Source: AC-37 sp036386455 (GTDB lineage: Bacteria; Actinomycetota; Thermoleophilia; Solirubrobacterales; Thermoleophilaceae). From it: a stretch of 64,000 bases of DNA. Within the stretch, counting starts at the first letter, position 1, and every line of letters starts with the position of its first letter. The notes under the pieces are model-generated. The model was not told the DNA's origin and did not search any database. It worked only from the letters and a program-made list of their open reading frames with translations. The stretch covers positions 29,832 to 93,831 of the forward strand of contig DASVVS010000042.1 of the NCBI GenBank assembly GCA_036386455.1. Direction: 5' to 3'. Both the position numbers and the translations under genes were made by a program. Shown here piece after piece: positions 59,780-64,000 of this stretch.

Positions 59780-60370
59780 ATGCACATCGCCGAAAGGATC
59801 CTCGACGTACCGCTTCACAACGACTACGGCGAGTTCCTCGCGGCGGCCTACCGGACGCGATCCGGCGACGTCTCTGAGGAGCACCTCCTCCTCTACCGGA
59901 GCCTCGAGGTCCGCCCGCTCCCGGTGCGTGTGAACTCCGCGTGCTTCACCAGCGACATCTTCGGCTGCCGGCGCTGCGACTGTCGCTGGCAGCTGCAGTT
60001 CGCGATGCGTTACATCGCGCGGGCCGGTGCCGGCCTCATCATCTACCACCTGGCGCACGAGGGGCGCGCGAACGGGCTCGTCGCCAAGCTGCGGGCTCAG
60101 GACGCGGGCGCCCGCGAAGGGCTGAGGAGCAAGCTCGCCTACGAGGTCCTCGGCTTCCCCGCGGACCCGCGGCGATACGAGGCGACCGCGGCGATCCTGC
60201 ACGACCTGAACGTCCGCGAGATCGCCCTGATGAGCAACAGCCCTCACAAGCGCCGCTGCCTCGAGGACCTCGGCATCAATGTCGCGACGACGATCTCGGT
60301 CAGGAGCCCGGACGCGACGCTGGAGGACCTCTACGCATGGAAGCGGCAAGACTTCGGACACGATGTATAG
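59780..60370 (+). CDS. GTP cyclohydrolase II-like protein, atypical
   Basis: A 196-residue homologue of RibA, which opens the imidazole ring of GTP to give a diaminopyrimidine nucleotide. Zinc cysteines C55, C66 and C68 are conserved with the exact C-x10-C-x-C spacing. HEGRANGL replaces the usual QEGRGIGL. The segment RAYALQD, which carries the catalytic Tyr in E. coli RibA, is shortened here to RAQD, so that Tyr appears absent. It is not beside other riboflavin genes. It probably makes a related GTP-derived product; first gene of the plus-strand operon. Confidence 0.8.
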   Translation: MHIAERILDVPLHNDYGEFLAAAYRTRSGDVSEEHLLLYRSLEVRPLPVRVNSACFTSDIFGCRRCDCRWQLQFAMRYIARAGAGLIIYHLAHEGRANGLVAKLRAQDAGAREGLRSKLAYEVLGFPADPRRYEATAAILHDLNVREIALMSNSPHKRRCLEDLGINVATTISVRSPDATLEDLYAWKRQDFGHDV

Positions 60371-60388
60371 CCTGACTCGGCGCGAGGC

Positions 60389-61300
60389 ATGACCGCTACG
60401 TTCGCCGACACCCTGATCGAACGCATCAAGGCGTGTGGCTCCCCCTGCATCGCAGGGCTCGACCCGAACCTCGACCTCGTTCCGCCTGCGTTCCGCGCGG
60501 AGTTCGCGGGCCCCGGCGAGGACGAGCCGACAACCGTGCTGGCGCAGTACAACCGGCTCGTGATCGACGCGATCTGCGATCTCGTTCCGGCGGTCAAGCT
60601 CCAGAGTGCGTACTACGAGGTCTTCGGAGTCGCCGGGGCGACCCTCCTCGCCGACACGATCGGGTACGCGCGCGAACGCGGGCTCCTCGTCATCCTCGAT
60701 GCGAAGCGCGGCGACATCGGCAGCACCTCCGAGGCGTATGCGAAGGCCTACCTCGCCAGGGAGCCGCCGCGGCCCCACAGCGTCGACTGCATGACGCTCA
60801 ATCCCTACCTCGGCCAGGACTCGCTCGAGCCGTTCGTAGCCGCCTGCGCCGAACACGGGAGGGGGATCTTCATCTGCGTCCTGAACTCGAACCCGGGGGC
60901 GATCGCGCTGCAGACACGCGAGTTCGAGGGCGGAGCGCCGCTCTATCAAGCGGTCGCGGAGATCGTTCGGCAGCTCGGAGATCCGCTCGTCGGCGACACC
61001 GGATATAGCCCCATCGGCGCCGTGGTGGGCGCGACGACGGGAGAGGGCGCCAAGCACGTCCGCAGCCTCCTACCGCGGAGCCTGTTCCTCGTCCCGGGCA
61101 TCGGAGCGCAGGGCGGAGACCTGGCGACGATCGCGGCGTGCTTCAACCCCGATGGCTTGGGGGCGATCGTCAGCGGATCGCGATCGATCATGTATCCCCC
61201 AACCCGTGACGGAGGGGGCGGTGACCAGCGAACGCTGGTCCGAGAGGCGATGGTCAGCGCGATCGAGAGCGTTAGATCCATCATCCCGCCGATGGCATGA
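60389..61300 (+). CDS. pyrF: Orotidine 5'-phosphate decarboxylase, type 2 (pathway paralogue?)
   Basis: A 303-residue protein of the PyrF type-2 family. Catalytic DAKRGDIGSTSEAYA (Lys and Asp tetrad), VKLQSAYYEVFG, LFLVPGIGAQGGDL and IVSGSRSIMYPP are all intact, so it should decarboxylate OMP or a similar pyrimidine nucleotide. It follows the cyclohydrolase-like gene by 18 bp and overlaps the next (ATGA). Housekeeping pyrF sits with other pyrimidine genes, none of which is here, so a role on a pathway nucleotide is suggested but only inferred. Confidence 0.85.
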   Translation: MTATFADTLIERIKACGSPCIAGLDPNLDLVPPAFRAEFAGPGEDEPTTVLAQYNRLVIDAICDLVPAVKLQSAYYEVFGVAGATLLADTIGYARERGLLVILDAKRGDIGSTSEAYAKAYLAREPPRPHSVDCMTLNPYLGQDSLEPFVAACAEHGRGIFICVLNSNPGAIALQTREFEGGAPLYQAVAEIVRQLGDPLVGDTGYSPIGAVVGATTGEGAKHVRSLLPRSLFLVPGIGAQGGDLATIAACFNPDGLGAIVSGSRSIMYPPTRDGGGGDQRTLVREAMVSAIESVRSIIPPMA

Positions 61301-61971
61301 ACGTCCTCGTCCTCGGTGGCGCGGGCGGCATCGGCCAGGCGGTGTGCCACGAGGTCGCAAACTCTGGACACCGGCCGATCGTGGTCGACCGGGCGCGCGT
61401 GACCCAGGACTGGATCGAGGCCGACCTGCGCGACCACGAGCGCGTCGCACAGGTGGCCGGCGAGGTCGCTCGCAGGTATGGCGACGTGGAGGCGCTGGTC
61501 AACTGCGCCGGCGTCTACAGGGCGCAAACGCTCGATACGTTCACCTGGAACGACTTCACGGAGTCGCTCCGTGTGAACCTGCACGGGCCCCTCCGGGTGA
61601 TGCTCGACTGGTGCGGCTCGCGTGAGCGTGGCGTGCTCGTCAACATCTCGTCGGCGGCGGCCAGAACCGGCAGCCGCGATCTGTCGTACTCCATCAGCAA
61701 GTCGGCGATGGAAGGTGCCACGCGCTCGCTCGCGCTCTCCCTCGTTCCGCGTGGATTCCGCGTCTTCGCGATCGCGCCGCACGTCGTAGACTCGCCGATG
61801 TCGCGCGCGATGCCCGAGGACCGCCGCGACGAGCAGGTGCGCCGGTCGCTGATCGCCGCGCCCTGCCCGCCCGAGGAGGTCGCTGCACTGGTGGGGCTCA
61901 TGCTGAGCGGCCGGGTCGACCATCTGGTGGGATCGAGCGTGAACCTGAGCGCCGGAGCAGTATGGGTGTAG
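61297..61971 (+). CDS. Short-chain dehydrogenase/reductase
   Basis: A 224-residue classical SDR, NAD(P)-dependent. VLVLGGAGGIGQAVC is the cofactor loop, NCAG is present, and VNISSAAAR plus YSISKSAMEG carry the Ser and Tyr-x3-Lys. ATGA overlap with pyrF; its last 10 bases overlap the methyltransferase. Likely reduces or oxidises the nucleotide-derived intermediate of the operon; substrate unknown. Confidence 0.85.
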   Translation: MNVLVLGGAGGIGQAVCHEVANSGHRPIVVDRARVTQDWIEADLRDHERVAQVAGEVARRYGDVEALVNCAGVYRAQTLDTFTWNDFTESLRVNLHGPLRVMLDWCGSRERGVLVNISSAAARTGSRDLSYSISKSAMEGATRSLALSLVPRGFRVFAIAPHVVDSPMSRAMPEDRRDEQVRRSLIAAPCPPEEVAALVGLMLSGRVDHLVGSSVNLSAGAVWV

Positions 61972-62939
61972 ACGCGCGCGGGAGCGTGCGTGCGGTGCTC
62001 GCGGCCTTCCGTCAGAGCTCCCCTGAGGACTATGCGGCGTTGTTCGAGCAGAACCGCACGGTTTCAGGCCTCCCGGGCGAGATCGCGGCGCTGCCGGTGG
62101 TCGAACCAACGGAAGGCGGTTTCCGGAGTGAGTGCATGCTGTTCGCGTGGGATGGCGACTTCTTCGCCTGCGACTGGCGCGGCGCCGCCGCGGACGAGGT
62201 CTTCCGCCCACACCGCGACGAGGTGTCGGTCTGCGCAGCCGAGTACCTACCGCCGCGCGAGCGGTCGGCGGTGCTCGACCTCGGTACCGGATGCGGTCTC
62301 TACGGGATTCGAGCGAGGCTGCGCACCGGCGCCACGGTTGTCGCACGGGACGTCAATGCTCGCGCGGTGGCCTTCGCGCGGCGCAACGCGGCATGGAACG
62401 GCGCGCCGGACATCGGCTTCGAGGTCGCCGACCTGTTCGACGGCCTCGGGCCCGGGTTCGACTTCGTGATCCTTGGACTCCCGTACCAGCCGACGCCAAC
62501 GCCTGCGCGCGCGAAGGTCTACTCGTACGGAGGGGACGACGGTTCGCTCGTGCTGCAGACCGCGCTGTCCCGGCTGGACGAAGTCCTCGCGGATGGCGGG
62601 ACCGCAGTCGCGTGCTGTGGCCTGCTCGGCGGCGCCACGCAGCCAGCCCTGGTGGGGGATCTGCCGCGGTTGCTCCCCGGCGGAGACTGGCGCGTCACCG
62701 TCGCGCACCTGCCCAATCCGGTGACCGTGCGCGCCTGGTGGCGCCAGAAGGTCGCACGTCCGGAGACGGAGCTCGAGCGGGACTGGATCGCCCGGCTCGA
62801 GGACGCCGGACGCGGCTGGTTCCACTACTGCATCGTCCGCATCACCCTGCGGGCGCGGGAGGCGCCGGGCGCCGTCGTGGTCGAGGATCTCGGAGCTCGG
62901 GGCGGCATGACCGCCGAGTCCCTGCTCGGCCGGGCATAG
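61962..62939 (+). CDS. Class I SAM-dependent methyltransferase (PrmC/RlmG-like)
   Basis: A 325-residue Rossmann-fold methyltransferase. VLDLGTGCGLYGIRAR is the SAM-binding motif I, VVARDVNARAV motif II, and ILGLPYQPTP is in the NPPY place, as in N-methyltransferases with degenerate motif IV. The first ~100 residues are an extra N-terminal domain. Overlaps the SDR end by 10 bases. Could methylate the small molecule of the operon or a nucleic acid/protein; context favours the first. Confidence 0.78.
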   Translation: MGVDARGSVRAVLAAFRQSSPEDYAALFEQNRTVSGLPGEIAALPVVEPTEGGFRSECMLFAWDGDFFACDWRGAAADEVFRPHRDEVSVCAAEYLPPRERSAVLDLGTGCGLYGIRARLRTGATVVARDVNARAVAFARRNAAWNGAPDIGFEVADLFDGLGPGFDFVILGLPYQPTPTPARAKVYSYGGDDGSLVLQTALSRLDEVLADGGTAVACCGLLGGATQPALVGDLPRLLPGGDWRVTVAHLPNPVTVRAWWRQKVARPETELERDWIARLEDAGRGWFHYCIVRITLRAREAPGAVVVEDLGARGGMTAESLLGRA

Positions 62940-62946
62940 CGTCACG

Positions 62947-63828
62947 GTGAACCGGGTCTACGTCGTCGGCTCCGTGAACGTCGACGAGACCTCCGTGGCC
63001 GGGAGTCAGGCCCATCTCGGAACCCCGGTGCGAACGACCGGGGGCAAGGGTGCCAACGCCGCGGTGGCGGCCGCTCGGGACGGGGCGCCGGTGTACATGA
63101 TCGCCGCTGTCGGCGACGATGACGCTGGCCGTATGTGCCTGACCGCGCTCCGGCGGGAGGGCGTCGACACGAGGGGGGTGGAGGTCGTCGCGGGCAGTCC
63201 AACGGGCTTCACCGCGATCGACCTCGACGGTGGCGGGGAGGGGTCACCCCGGTACGTCGCTGGAGCGAACGCGTGGCTCGATGCGCTCCGAGTCGGCGAA
63301 GCGCTTCGCGCGCTCACCGAGCGTGATGTGTGTGTCGCGAACTTCGGAGCGCCGGACGAGGCACTGGCGGCGGCGGGGGCCTGCGCCCGGCAGAGGGGAG
63401 CGCACCTGGTGCTGAACGTCTCGCCGGTTCGGCACGTCCCGCCGGCCGTGCTGGCTCCCGGCACGACCGTCGTCGTGAACGAGGCGGAGCTCGATGCGCT
63501 CGCCGGAGACGCCGAGGGCTCCACCGGCGTTCCGGCCCTGCAGCGCCGCACCGGCGGTGCTGTGATCGTGACGAGGGGGCCCGGCGGGGTCAGCGTCTAC
63601 ACGACCGGCGGCAACGAGGTCCGCCTCGATGCGCACCCCACGACGGCTGTCGATACGACCGGGGCCGGCGACTGCTTCCTCGGGGTCTTCGCCGCGGCAC
63701 TCAGCCGAGGGAGCGAGATCGTCGCGGCCGCGCGCCGCGGTACGGCAGCGGCGGCACTCGCGGTTCGTGCTGTCGGAGCACAGACTGCGATGCCGAGCAC
63801 GGAGGAGATCGATCGCCTGATGGCTTGA
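62947..63828 (+). CDS. PfkB/ribokinase-family sugar or nucleoside kinase
   Basis: A 293-residue kinase. VGSVNVDETSV begins the sugar-binding domain, GGKGANAAVAAAR is the first PfkB signature, and DTTGAGDCFLGVFAAAL the second with the catalytic Asp and anion hole. Typical of ribokinase/nucleoside kinases. GTG start; 7 bp after the methyltransferase stop, so last of the five-gene plus-strand operon. Would phosphorylate a ribose or nucleoside intermediate. Convergent with the NUDIX gene at the edge. Confidence 0.87.
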   Translation: MNRVYVVGSVNVDETSVAGSQAHLGTPVRTTGGKGANAAVAAARDGAPVYMIAAVGDDDAGRMCLTALRREGVDTRGVEVVAGSPTGFTAIDLDGGGEGSPRYVAGANAWLDALRVGEALRALTERDVCVANFGAPDEALAAAGACARQRGAHLVLNVSPVRHVPPAVLAPGTTVVVNEAELDALAGDAEGSTGVPALQRRTGGAVIVTRGPGGVSVYTTGGNEVRLDAHPTTAVDTTGAGDCFLGVFAAALSRGSEIVAAARRGTAAAALAVRAVGAQTAMPSTEEIDRLMA

Positions 63829-63844
63829 TCGGCCGCTCCGGCGC

Positions 63845-64000
63845 TCAGGGCAGGAGAAGCAGCCCATACGCGGCGATCGAGGGTGCATCCTTGATCCGCC
63901 CGTCGCGAATCATCCGCGGCAACTCATCGGCCGCGAATCGCTCGACCCGCATCCCCTGCTCCTCGACGGAGCGCATCGGCTCGCGCTGCTCGAGCTCGGT
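63845..64000 (-). CDS. NUDIX hydrolase, C-terminal end only (partial)
   Basis: Fifty-one codons read in from the right edge and end in TGA at 63845. The tail RMIRDGRIKDAPSIAAYGLL closely resembles the C-terminus of ADP-ribose-pyrophosphatase-type NUDIX hydrolases (typically SGEIKDAKTIAALL). The NUDIX box itself is outside the window, so activity cannot be checked. It is convergent with the kinase gene (16-bp gap). A housekeeping or operon-related role is open. Confidence 0.55.
   Translation of the reverse strand, partial: TELEQREPMRSVEEQGMRVERFAADELPRMIRDGRIKDAPSIAAYGLLLLP

Noticed and set aside
50978..63828. Classification as CBASS, Pycsar or Thoeris
   Set aside because: No CD-NTase, uridylate/adenylate cyclase or ThsA/ThsB pair is visible; only the effector-type domains (patatin, TIR-like, SLOG) are shared.

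Overview
The window is a high-GC actinobacterial chromosome segment. Dense GC-rich third codon positions, many GTG/TTG starts, ATGA/GTGA start-stop overlaps, InhA-like FabI, TetR/LuxR regulators and many short-lived secreted proteins of unknown function suggest the class Thermoleophilia (Solirubrobacterales-like). That placement is inference: no rRNA or ribosomal protein gene is present. No tRNA, rRNA, insertion sequence, CRISPR array or integrase was recognised, and no gene-free stretch exceeds 300 bases.

1-7.8 kb: a plus-strand, start-stop-coupled acyl-CoA operon (acyl-CoA carboxylase beta, MaoC hydratase, a sensorless histidine kinase, a saccharopine-dehydrogenase-like protein, a small membrane protein, a flavin monooxygenase), convergent with an MMPL/RND lipid exporter behind a TetR-type palindrome. 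7.9-18.6 kb: two minus-strand operons that share a ~34-bp upstream element. One is TrpB2 - aldehyde dehydrogenase - FabI. The other is an FAD monooxygenase - AMP ligase - amine oxidase - haem-oxygenase-like (DUF3050) - TetR set. Together they look like a small-molecule (acyl/amine) pathway, flanked by a second TetR.

18.9-36.4 kb: cell-surface and secreted proteins (a two-part repeat/propeller protein, a cadherin-like repeat protein, a Tat-exported beta-helix protein), a haloalkane-dehalogenase-like hydrolase, a PsiD-like pyruvoyl decarboxylase without a canonical start codon, and two glycosyltransferases. 36.4-50.8 kb: an NDP-sugar epimerase, an AtuA-type protein, secreted zinc phospholipase C and phospholipase D-like proteins, a LigD-type polymerase beside exonuclease III, a large LuxR (LAL) regulator, a DUF4242 protein, and a tyrosinase with a divergent partner.

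50.9-64 kb is the most unusual part. A minus-strand operon encodes a 1611-residue protein (STAS-like, GHKL ATPase, two phosphoribosyltransferase-like domains, second GHKL ATPase), then a response-regulator-receiver/TIR-like fusion, then a SLOG - TIR/deoxyribosyltransferase-like - helical repeat protein, then a patatin phospholipase. Divergent from it across 77 bp, a plus-strand operon encodes a GTP cyclohydrolase II-like protein, an orotidylate decarboxylase, an SDR, a methyltransferase and a PfkB kinase, and a NUDIX hydrolase reads in from the right edge. The domain set (SLOG, TIR-like, patatin, NUDIX, nucleotide-modifying enzymes) is what nucleotide-signal conflict systems use, but there is no CD-NTase or adenylate cyclase and I cannot match the arrangement to a named system. 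My working model is that the plus-strand operon makes a GTP-derived nucleotide-like compound, the giant ATPase/PRTase protein senses or makes part of the signal, and the TIR-like and patatin proteins are the effectors.
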